From positions 1 through 29,291 of the forward strand of contig NZ_CALDKF010000021.1 in NCBI RefSeq assembly GCF_937898925.1: 29,291 nt of DNA. Reading direction: 5' to 3'. Every line of letters begins with the position of its first letter. Positions within the stretch are counted from its first letter, which is position 1. This document shows, piece after piece, positions 22,746-29,291 of the stretch. This stretch comes from an uncultured Methanobrevibacter sp. (lineage in GTDB: Archaea > Methanobacteriota > Methanobacteria > Methanobacteriales > Methanobacteriaceae). The position numbers and the translations under genes are program-made. The notes beneath the pieces are model-generated. The model saw only the letters and a list, made by a program, of their open reading frames with translations, was not told where the DNA came from and did not search any database.

Positions 22746-23231
22746 TTAACCTAATATTCCACCGAATACCATAAGTAAGATAGCAATCAAGAAACCGTAA
22801 ATAGCTTGAGTTTCTGGTAATGCAGAGAAGATAATACCTCTAGCAAACATGTCAGTATCTTCAACGATAGCACCAACAGAGGAAGCTGCTGCCATACCTT
22901 GTCCCATACCGGAACCTAAACCTGCAAATCCGATAGATGCACCTACACCAATAGCTACAATACCTGCAGTAGTGGAAAGACCTTCTCCTCCACCTAATAA
23001 TCCTGAGAATACAAGTAATAAGATAGCAATCAAGAATCCGTAAATAGCCTGAGTTTCTGGTAATGCAGAGAAAATAATACCTCTAGCAAACATGTCGTTA
23101 TCTTCTGCTACAGCTCCAACAGATCCAGCTGCTGCCATACCTTGTCCTAAACCGGAACCTAAACCAGCAAAACCAATTGCTACACCAGCACCAATTGCTG
23201 CTAAAGCAGTACCTAAAGCAATTTCTACCAT
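22746..23231 (-). CDS. atpK: A-type ATP synthase subunit K (two-hairpin proteolipid)
   Basis: The 161-residue rotor-ring proteolipid consists of two fused hairpins (four membrane helices) repeated with an 81-residue period: GFAGLGSGLGQGMAAAGSVG with LPETQAIYGFLIAILL, then a near-identical second copy. Both halves keep the ion-binding Glu (E59 and E140) and the Gln of the first helix (Q30 and Q111). L57, T60, Q61, Q111 and E140 line up with the Na+ site described for the Enterococcus hirae ring (L61, T64, Q65, Q110, E139), so sodium coupling is plausible. The two halves are also very similar in DNA (22761-22850 against 23004-23093). AAGGAG precedes the ATG. Confidence 0.96.
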   Translation of the reverse strand: MVEIALGTALAAIGAGVAIGFAGLGSGLGQGMAAAGSVGAVAEDNDMFARGIIFSALPETQAIYGFLIAILLLVFSGLLGGGEGLSTTAGIVAIGVGASIGFAGLGSGMGQGMAAASSVGAIVEDTDMFARGIIFSALPETQAIYGFLIAILLMVFGGILG

Positions 23232-23482
23232 ATAATATATCTCCTTAAATTAAATTGTTTAAATAAATCGTTTAAATATAATTTTTCATTATATTCCAAT
23301 AGAACGTAAAGTTCTTGATAAAAGAACGTCATTTTTATAAGAATTGTCATTTGACATTTCCATAAGCATAAGTTCTTGAATTTTTAATTATGAATTTTCA
23401 TAATTGCCTTAAATATAAAATCACATTTCCAATAATTTCATCTTTAAGCGTTGAATTATAAAACTATAAATTTAAATTTTGT
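23232..23482 (-). promoter_or_regulatory. Dyad-rich spacer between atpI and atpK
   Basis: This 251-nt gap interrupts an otherwise compact operon. It holds GTTCTT-5 nt-AAGAAC (23311-23327), the overlapping AGAAC-5 nt-GTTCT (23301-23315), TGTCA-TT-TGACA (23345-23356) and AATTATGAA-TT-TTCATAATT (23386-23405). TATA-like strings on the minus strand (such as TTTATATTTAA near 23412-23422 and ATTATATTTAAA near 23273-23284) could form an internal promoter for K and the genes after it. No ORF was found in it. Confidence 0.45.
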
Positions 23483-25489
23483 CTATTTTTTGATTTTAGT
23501 AAATTGTCTTTTAGCTTTAAAAGCTTCAAATGAATGTTTTCCACCCATATAGAATTGAGAGAAGAACTCTACATAGTTAAGACGCAAAGCGTTAACACCA
23601 GCACCTAATACTTGGAAAAGGAAGTTAGCAATATGTCCACCAATAAAGATGATAATAGCTAAAACAATACCTACAACTGGAATCATGTCATTTACCATAT
23701 TGGTCAAGATGTTTACAGTCATTGCAATACCACCAGTAGCTAAACAAAGAGCTAAAAGACGAGCATATGAAAGGACATCTCCCATGAATCCAAATACATC
23801 CATAAGTCCGTAAGCACCGTTACCCCAGATAAGCATACCGAGAGCAGCAACAATTAATACTGCACCTAATGCCATACCGATCATTCCAATTGCTGGGAAC
23901 AAGAATCCTAAAACCAATAAAATGATACCAAGTTCAAATACAAACCATACGATTTGAGAACCGATTGCCTCTTTTTTCTCGCCGTATCTTAAATTGTCAA
24001 TTGCACCTAAGATGAAACCAAGGTTGGTGTAGATAATACCAATTACAATAGCAATAACTAAGATAGTAGCTGGATATTTGAACGCATTAATGGAATCAAT
24101 AACTGTAGGGAGAGCAGGGCCCCAACCTAATATTCTAGTCCATAGGTCCCCAAGTAAACCATTGGTAACCAGACCTAAAATAATAGCCCATACACCACTT
24201 GCGATGATGATTAAACCACCATCATGCATGGTTCTATTGATTTTACCCATTCCTCTGTATAAAATGAATCCTATAATTGCAACTAAAAGACCATAACCTG
24301 CATCGGTTAAACAGAAACCGAAGAAGAAAGGATATGTAAGAGCTACAAATAAAGTAGGGTCAATTTCATTGTATTTCAATGGGGAATACATTTCAACTAA
24401 CAATTCATAAGGTTTTGCATACGCATTGTTTTGCTGCAATACAGGAACGTCTTCTGCATTGTCTGGAACTTCCTCGACTTCCATGATTGCATGGCCTTCA
24501 GTTGCGGTCTCAATAATAGATTGAGCTTTTTCCACATCTTTTTCAGGTACCCATGCCTCAAAGACATAAGTCTTGTCAGTTTCAGCAAAACCAGCGAAAA
24601 CCTCATTCTTATCTTTCTCATTTTCTAATTGTTCTTTTAAAGCAAGAACTTCATCATCCCATTTTTCCGCTACAACTTTCAATTCAGCTTTAGCTTGGGA
24701 TCTTTCACTTTCGATAGCTTGGAGTCTGGATTCAGAAGAGGAAATAAGACTATCAGGTCTTCCTTCTAAACCTTCAGTTTCAAACTTCTCGAATTCATTT
24801 TTCCTAAGTAAGGTATAGATATCATCCTTATACTCATTAGCAACGACGACAACCATGATATAACTTTCTTTTTCTTCGTCTGGTACTAATTCATAGAAGA
24901 GATCATCTGTAATCTTACTGTATTCATCTTTGAATTTCTGAGCTGACTCAGCAGTGATCCTACCAACAATGGTAGAAGTGTACTTGGAATCGCTTAATAG
25001 ACCTAAGTCCATGTCTAAAGGTTTTAGCTTTTCGGCCAAGTCCTTATTTGATTCAAGTTTACTCTCTTCACTGTCTAGTGCGGCTAACTTATTTTCAATA
25101 CCTTTTGTTTCACCTTCAACCTGGCTTAATGTTGATTCTGCATAAGCTATCAAGCTTTCAGTATCAACATCCTCGACTTCTTTTGGAACTGGAAGGTCAG
25201 GACTGATAAATGACATTATCAGTTCCTTCATGCTTCTATCCTCAGACAAGGCATCTCCAAGCAAGTCGGAAATACCGCTTGTCTTCATGAGAAGTGAAGA
25301 TAGCTTACCGGTGTGGGGTGTAACTTTTGAAGGTTTCAAAAGTTCTGCTAGCTTAGGATCTTGCTGAATACGTTCAGAAATATCATTTATTTGAACAATA
25401 CCCTCGTCGTGAAGTGCACTGACCGTAGGACTAGCGTATTTGTCCAAAGTTATAACATTAAGCTTACGCATTCTCGCAGTTCTAAACAT
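23483..25489 (-). CDS. atpI: A-type ATP synthase subunit I (membrane stator, a-subunit)
   Basis: The 668-residue subunit I forms the ion half-channels against the K ring. Residues 1 to about 350 are cytoplasmic and coiled-coil rich, starting MFRTARMRKLNVITLDKYAS. The C-terminal half has about seven or eight membrane helices. Key parts are PFFFGFCLTDAGYGLL near 388-404 and the essential arginine in GDVLSYARLLALCLATGGIA near 570. The HIANFLFQVLGAGVNALRLNYVEFF segment near the C-terminus is also conserved. Length is typical (about 650-670). GTGAGA precedes the ATG. It starts 9 nt after the atpH stop. The long gap after it separates it from K. Confidence 0.96.
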   Translation of the reverse strand: MFRTARMRKLNVITLDKYASPTVSALHDEGIVQINDISERIQQDPKLAELLKPSKVTPHTGKLSSLLMKTSGISDLLGDALSEDRSMKELIMSFISPDLPVPKEVEDVDTESLIAYAESTLSQVEGETKGIENKLAALDSEESKLESNKDLAEKLKPLDMDLGLLSDSKYTSTIVGRITAESAQKFKDEYSKITDDLFYELVPDEEKESYIMVVVVANEYKDDIYTLLRKNEFEKFETEGLEGRPDSLISSSESRLQAIESERSQAKAELKVVAEKWDDEVLALKEQLENEKDKNEVFAGFAETDKTYVFEAWVPEKDVEKAQSIIETATEGHAIMEVEEVPDNAEDVPVLQQNNAYAKPYELLVEMYSPLKYNEIDPTLFVALTYPFFFGFCLTDAGYGLLVAIIGFILYRGMGKINRTMHDGGLIIIASGVWAIILGLVTNGLLGDLWTRILGWGPALPTVIDSINAFKYPATILVIAIVIGIIYTNLGFILGAIDNLRYGEKKEAIGSQIVWFVFELGIILLVLGFLFPAIGMIGMALGAVLIVAALGMLIWGNGAYGLMDVFGFMGDVLSYARLLALCLATGGIAMTVNILTNMVNDMIPVVGIVLAIIIFIGGHIANFLFQVLGAGVNALRLNYVEFFSQFYMGGKHSFEAFKAKRQFTKIKK

Positions 25490-25498
25490 TATCTCACA

Positions 25499-25813
25499 CT
25501 ATAAAATATTTTTAACAATAATTGAAGCAGCTTCATCTATATTTTTTCTTGCGTCATTTTTGATGCTTTCAACATCTTTTTCTGCTTGAGAAGTAATAGA
25601 TTCAGCTTCTTTCTTTGCATTTTCTTCTGCATTAAAAACAGTAGATTGAGCTTCTTCGCTAGCTTCATTCTTAGCAAGTTCAATCATTTCATTAGCTTTA
25701 ACAGTAGCCTCATCAATCATTGCTTTCGCATCGACTGTTGATTGTTCTACTAAGGAATCAGCATCGCTTTCAGCTTTTTTTATTTGGGTAATAGCTTCTG
25801 ATATCCCTGCCAT
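25499..25813 (-). CDS. atpH: A-type ATP synthase subunit H (peripheral stalk)
   Basis: The first gene of the operon encodes a 104-residue, almost wholly helical coiled-coil protein: MAGISEAITQIKKAESDADS, followed by alanine/glutamate heptads and a C-terminal KNIDEAASIIVKNIL. It forms a right-handed coiled coil with subunit E in the outer stalk. GGTGAT is 5 nt before the ATG. Size and gene position match other methanogen operons. Confidence 0.9.
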   Translation of the reverse strand: MAGISEAITQIKKAESDADSLVEQSTVDAKAMIDEATVKANEMIELAKNEASEEAQSTVFNAEENAKKEAESITSQAEKDVESIKNDARKNIDEAASIIVKNIL

Positions 25814-25851
25814 AATAAATCACCATGGTAATTTTATTTTTATTTTTGTTA

Positions 25852-25865
25852 ATATATATATTTTA
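25852..25865 (-). promoter_or_regulatory. Probable TATA box of the ATP synthase operon
   Basis: AAAATATATATATT on the minus strand, 39-52 nt before the atpH start. Transcription would begin near 25830, leaving a leader of about 17 nt that still holds the GGTGAT ribosome site. Confidence 0.5.
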
Positions 25866-26224
25866 TTAAAATATTGTAATATTATTATATAATAAAGAAA
25901 TTATAACGACATTATAAAATTAAATTTCATTAAAAAATTAGAATGAAATTTTAGTAAATATTTTGAAAAAATTAAAAAAATATAATAAAAAATTAAATTG
26001 ATTAGAATTAATAAAATCCCAAATAAAAGTATTAAAATTAAGATAAGAAAAATAAAAAATTAGATTTCATGAAAAAATCTTGAAATTTCATGAAAGAAAA
26101 AATAGTGAAATTTAAAAACAAAATGAAAACAATTTATGAATCATTGAAAAAATAATGAAATAATAATAAAAAAAATAATGAAAAAATAATGAAAAAAAGT
26201 TAAAAAATAGAAATGAAAATTGAA
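25866..26224. other. AT-rich spacer upstream of the ATP synthase operon
   Basis: No gene is visible on either strand. Two identical 10-bp palindromes TTTCATGAAA at 26065-26074 and 26086-26095 lie 21 bp apart, and an AAAAATAATGA motif recurs about three times between 26146 and 26193. The rest is featureless A-rich sequence. Confidence 0.55.
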
Positions 26225-26572
26225 TTATTTATGGAATAATCTTAAGAAAGATTTAGGTAATTTTCCAAGATATGCTGCAACTGCGATTGCAAGCAAAACA
26301 ATACCAAATATAATGAAAATGAGATTATATGGCATCAAGAGGAAAGTAATACCTACCAAAACAAAGATTAACCCATCAATGAGAATAGCTGCCTTAGTCC
26401 AGCTAGGTTCAAATACAGACATTGCAAGTGTCCATCCAACTACAATAAGCACAACACTTGAAGCAATGACATCATAAGTGACAGGATTTGCATCAACATA
26501 ATTCCATAATCCTAAAACCATCAGGATAACTGAAAATGCAAGTAAAATAATTGATTTTTTTGTAAATCTCAT
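26225..26572 (-). CDS. Small HdeD/DUF308-like membrane protein
   Basis: The 115-residue protein has four predicted membrane helices (about 8-24, 33-52, 59-78, 81-100), separated by very short loops, with a basic C-terminus KLPKSFLRLFHK. The pattern of a helix, a short turn with a W or P, and small residues such as GLIFVLVGITFLLMP resembles one half of an HdeD (DUF308) protein. HdeD proteins are linked to acid resistance in bacteria but unstudied in archaea, so the name is only structural. AGAGGA precedes the ATG by 4 nt. It lies 31 nt downstream of the nitroreductase gene and may share its transcript. Confidence 0.65.
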   Translation of the reverse strand: MRFTKKSIILLAFSVILMVLGLWNYVDANPVTYDVIASSVVLIVVGWTLAMSVFEPSWTKAAILIDGLIFVLVGITFLLMPYNLIFIIFGIVLLAIAVAAYLGKLPKSFLRLFHK

Positions 26573-26603
26573 AGTATCCTCTTAAATCTTTTTTAAGTAA
26601 TAA

Positions 26604-27110
26604 TTATTTGTAAATGACCAATTCCCCAATAGCTTTTCTAGGAGTGTCTCTTGGCTCTGCATTTCCATAACCTAAAGGAGTGAACAATACAGGTTCCCAT
26701 TCATCATCTAAATCCAAGAATTCCCTTGCCTTATCAGGCTTGAATGCAGCAATGAAACAAGTGTTCAAACCAACATCTTCAGCTGCGAGGATCATATGGG
26801 TCATAACAATGGTTGCATCAATGTCTGCAATGTTCTTATCATCATACTTCCTAGTCCAAGCCTTTTCCTTAGAGGCAACTACACAAAGGACAATTGGTGC
26901 TTGTGTAAACCAATCAGGACTGTAGATTCCTTTCAATTCTTCCTTATACTTTTTAGTGTCAATTACAATTACCTTAAAAGGCTGGAAGTTAACTCCAGTT
27001 GGAGCAAGTTGAGCAGCTTTTAATATCATGTCTAATTTTTCTTGCTCTACTTCCTTATCTTCAAAGCCTCTCATACTGTATCTTTGTTCAATTACATCAA
27101 AAAATTCCAT
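26604..27110 (-). CDS. Nitroreductase family FMN-dependent oxidoreductase
   Basis: The 168-residue protein belongs to the nitroreductase family, FMN-binding dimers that reduce nitro compounds, flavins or quinone-like substrates with NAD(P)H. N-terminal motif FFDVIEQRYSMRGFEDKEV contains the Arg that binds the FMN phosphate (usual RRSxRxF pattern), AAQLAPTGVNFQPFKVIVID is the helix-turn with S/T and N contacts, and GYGNAEPRDTPRK near the C-terminus is the last conserved block. It is on the short side of the family, as for many archaeal members. AAGGAG is 8 nt upstream. The physiological substrate cannot be told. Confidence 0.88.
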   Translation of the reverse strand: MEFFDVIEQRYSMRGFEDKEVEQEKLDMILKAAQLAPTGVNFQPFKVIVIDTKKYKEELKGIYSPDWFTQAPIVLCVVASKEKAWTRKYDDKNIADIDATIVMTHMILAAEDVGLNTCFIAAFKPDKAREFLDLDDEWEPVLFTPLGYGNAEPRDTPRKAIGELVIYK

Positions 27111-27190
27111 CTAAATTACTCCTTAGAATAAATAAATGATAAAATAATTATTATTCTCATTATGAATATTATTTCATTAGAATATATTTC

Positions 27191-28039
27191 TTATTCTGAA
27201 TCTTCATTAATGTCTCTATTTTTAAATCCTTCATAAACGATGTCTTCCAAATCACAGAAGCGTCTGAATTTCTCTTCCTCTTCCATCTCTTCGTATGCAT
27301 GAGCTACAAGTCCAGGGAGTCTTCCAATCATAAAAATTCCCAAACCTAAAGAGCTGTCGAAGCCTAAATCAGAAAGCAATCCTGCATTGACTCCATCTAC
27401 ATTCAAGCAAATTCCTTTCCTATCATAAAGTATGCTCTCGATTACAAGTGCCAATTTTGTATGTGGGCCAATTGATGATTCCATAATGGCCAAATCAAGC
27501 AATTTGACTGCACGAGGATCCTTATCATGATACCTATGGCCATAGCCAGGCACTCTTTTGGATTCGGATTGATACTTATCAACAATTTCAATAGCCTTAA
27601 CTGCTATTTTCCTGTTTACATCCTCATCTGCAGTTTCCTCAAGGTTCAATGAACTGATTGATTCCTGGAACAATTCCATAGCCTTCTCAATAGCTCCGGC
27701 ATGGTTTTTACCAAAGGACAGCAATCCTCCTGCAACAGCATTATTGATGTTTGCACCGGATGATGCTATCAACCTTGCAGACTGTGTGCTTGGAGGGGTT
27801 ACACCATGATCGCAAAATGAAACAAGAATATGGTTAAAAATCTTGGATTCCCTCTCATCAGGCAATCTTTCCCTAAGAAGCAAAAATACCATTTCTGCAA
27901 AGCTAAGATTTGTTATTAAATCTTCCTGATTATAGCCTCTAGTAACCAATTCATTAGGCTTAACATCAGTAATCTTAGTTTTTATGCTGTGTTCAGGAAA
28001 TTTAAAACCATTCTTACCAGGTTTTGGATTATCGTTCAT
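27191..28039 (-). CDS. Citrate synthase family protein, probably citryl-CoA lyase
   Basis: The 282-residue protein shows citrate synthase family motifs: VTRGYNQEDLITNLSFAEM at the N-terminus, VSFCDHGVTPPSTQSARLIA with a catalytic His, and VPGYGHRYHDKDPRAVKL with the second active-site His. It ends with SLGLGIFMIGRLPGLVAHAYEE. It is about 90 residues shorter than a true citrate synthase (about 370) and of the size of citryl-CoA lyase, which cleaves citryl-CoA to acetyl-CoA and oxaloacetate. It might instead make citrate or a methylcitrate-like product. AAGGAG is 6 nt before the ATG. A 13-bp repeat array separates it from the upstream fumarase gene. Confidence 0.8.
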   Translation of the reverse strand: MNDNPKPGKNGFKFPEHSIKTKITDVKPNELVTRGYNQEDLITNLSFAEMVFLLLRERLPDERESKIFNHILVSFCDHGVTPPSTQSARLIASSGANINNAVAGGLLSFGKNHAGAIEKAMELFQESISSLNLEETADEDVNRKIAVKAIEIVDKYQSESKRVPGYGHRYHDKDPRAVKLLDLAIMESSIGPHTKLALVIESILYDRKGICLNVDGVNAGLLSDLGFDSSLGLGIFMIGRLPGLVAHAYEEMEEEEKFRRFCDLEDIVYEGFKNRDINEDSE

Positions 28040-28087
28040 AATATTCTCCTTAAATAATCGTATATAATCTATATATTCTAATAATTA

Positions 28088-28147
28088 GTCTAATATTAAA
28101 GTCTAATATTAAAGTCTAATATTAAAGTCTAATATTAAAGTCTAATA
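28088..28147. repeat. 13-bp tandem repeat between the fumarase alpha and citryl-CoA lyase-like genes
   Basis: Four exact copies of GTCTAATATTAAA (28088-28100, 28101-28113, 28114-28126, 28127-28139) and a partial fifth from 28140. The array ends about 49 bp before the citryl-CoA lyase-like start and could fall in its promoter. Confidence 0.9.
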
Positions 28148-28222
28148 ATCAATAATCTTAATTAAACTTGATATAATATAATTTTTTCTAATATTTAATC
28201 CTATTTTAGTTAACTTGAATAA

Positions 28223-29107
28223 CTAGAATTCAAAGCTTGAAACTCTTGGCTCAACAAAACATGCAGGCCTTGCTGCTACAATTCTCACTCCACTTGCCCT
28301 TTGAGAGCCAATGTTGACAAAAGAGCCGAGCACTGTTGTTTTACCACCAAGCCCTAAAGGACCTATATTTGTCTTATTCAACTCTTCTGCAATGTATTTT
28401 TCAATATCTGATTGATAGCCTAAATTACCATGAACCATTGCTCTTAGCATTAATGCATTTGCCTCAAAGTGGGTTCTTCCAACTCCAATAGCTGGAATTG
28501 ATGGAGTGCAGCCTAACATAGCCAATGATTCCTTTAGCCAATCCAAAGCTTCACCGAAAACTATTTTTGAGTCTCTTTTATGGAAAACCCTATATGTCTT
28601 TGCCCTTATTTCAGGACCTCCACCTTCCAATAGAATTGTGATTCTTATCTTATCTTCATCCACATCAATCAGTCTTCCATAAGTGGATTCGTCTTTCTCT
28701 TCAATTAAAAAGGATGCGGGCTTCATCATATGGGACTCATTGTATAAACCTTGTGATTGCTCAATGCGTTCAATATCATTTCCTTTAACTGCCATTGGCC
28801 TTCCTGGTAGTTTATCAAGTCCTTGTGCAATACCTATATTGATTTCATTGAAAAATCCTTTAGGAATTTCCCTTTTCTTCCCTATTTCAATCAAGACATG
28901 TGGAATTCCAGTATCATCACATAATGGAAGCTTCTTTTCATTAGCTACCTTAAAGTTTTCAATCATCTGTTCCAAGGCCCAAACTGCATTTTCATTATTT
29001 AGCTCCTTTTCCAATTTTAGAGCATTTTCATAAGCAGCTAATCTGTCTTCACTATATGAACTGCCTGCATTTACAACTGCATCTTGAACCTTTTCAATCA
29101 AATCCAT
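28223..29107 (-). CDS. Class I fumarate hydratase, alpha subunit
   Basis: The 294-residue protein is the N-terminal, iron-sulfur half of an oxygen-sensitive class I fumarase, which interconverts fumarate and malate in the incomplete reductive TCA pathway of methanogens. Three cysteines suit a [4Fe-4S] cluster: KLPLCDDTGIPHVLIEIG near 58, LAMLGCTPSIPAIGVGRT near 199, and ARPACFVEPRV near the end. GPLGLGGKTTVLG is the conserved glycine loop. Length suits the split archaeal form. The beta subunit is not in this window. TTGATACT before the ATG is only a weak ribosome site. Confidence 0.88.
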   Translation of the reverse strand: MDLIEKVQDAVVNAGSSYSEDRLAAYENALKLEKELNNENAVWALEQMIENFKVANEKKLPLCDDTGIPHVLIEIGKKREIPKGFFNEINIGIAQGLDKLPGRPMAVKGNDIERIEQSQGLYNESHMMKPASFLIEEKDESTYGRLIDVDEDKIRITILLEGGGPEIRAKTYRVFHKRDSKIVFGEALDWLKESLAMLGCTPSIPAIGVGRTHFEANALMLRAMVHGNLGYQSDIEKYIAEELNKTNIGPLGLGGKTTVLGSFVNIGSQRASGVRIVAARPACFVEPRVSSFEF

Positions 29108-29166
29108 AGTATCAACAATAATCTTAATTTAAAAAACGAAAAAAAATAATTATTTTACCATTTTTG

Positions 29167-29291
29167 TTATAATTTACTTATTATGGCATCTGGATAATGC
29201 CTTTCAATTAAATCTTTAATCAACACCACTTGCTTAGCTCTCTGACGAGCTTCCTTCTCAGTTGTGTCCCAACTATGATGCTTTGCAACGG
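29167..29291 (-). CDS. Unidentified gene, C-terminal fragment
   Basis: The minus-strand frame open to the window edge encodes about 40 residues, ending ERHYPDAIISKL and including AKHHSWDTTEKEARQRAKQ. The fragment is charged, helical and probably soluble. I do not recognise the family from so little. It precedes the fumarase alpha gene by 59 nt on the same strand and may be in its operon. Confidence 0.6.
   Translation of the reverse strand, partial: VAKHHSWDTTEKEARQRAKQVVLIKDLIERHYPDAIISKL

Noticed and set aside
28088..28147. CRISPR-like array
   Set aside because: Units are only 13 bp, directly adjacent with no spacers, and no cas genes are present. The same holds for the other tandem arrays in this window.

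Overview
The window looks like a stretch of chromosome from a methanogenic archaeon of the order Methanobacteriales, most probably Methanobrevibacter or a close relative. The signs are very AT-rich intergenic DNA, archaeal information-processing genes (TFB, Gar1, archaeal DnaG, XerA), an A-type (V-like) ATP synthase operon with a two-hairpin proteolipid, archaeal TATA boxes, and Shine-Dalgarno sites of the AGGAG/GGTGAT type. The genus is my inference; no 16S gene is present.

Left third (1-10.1 kb): the end of a UMP kinase gene, a TatD-type metal-dependent hydrolase, a small zinc-ribbon membrane protein, and a pair of genes sharing a YbjQ-like domain (one free-standing, one membrane-anchored). 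A TauE/SafE exporter, an unidentified membrane protein and a GT2 + MJ1255-type glycosyltransferase fusion follow. Next comes the minus-strand gar1-tfb pair, then a sirtuin. The tfb gene has no ATG, GTG or TTG in frame upstream of its zinc ribbon, so its start appears to be a non-canonical codon, probably ACG.

Middle (10.1-16.4 kb): an RraA-like protein with a TTG start, a 1.1-kb gene-poor AT-rich gap, archaeal DnaG primase with a long charged insert, XerA recombinase, and a COG2232-like ATP-grasp enzyme. A 49-residue single-span membrane protein and tRNA-Gln(UUG) follow, both on the minus strand.

Right half (16.6-29.3 kb, all minus strand): the complete A-type ATP synthase operon, transcribed H-I-K-E-C-F-A-B-D, then an HdeD-like membrane protein, a nitroreductase, a short citrate synthase-family protein of citryl-CoA lyase size, the alpha subunit of a class I fumarase, and the end of an unidentified gene. 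In the ATP operon E/K, C/F and F/A are tightly packed or overlapping, whereas I-K (about 250 nt) and B-D (94 nt) are separated by spacers rich in dyad symmetries.

The content is mostly housekeeping, and I see no phage, transposon, CRISPR or defence island. The oddest features are the tfb start, the many short tandem repeats of about 2-4 copies (periods 12, 13, 15, 15, 27 and 38 bp) in intergenic DNA, the dyads in the ATP operon, and several fused or lineage-specific proteins.
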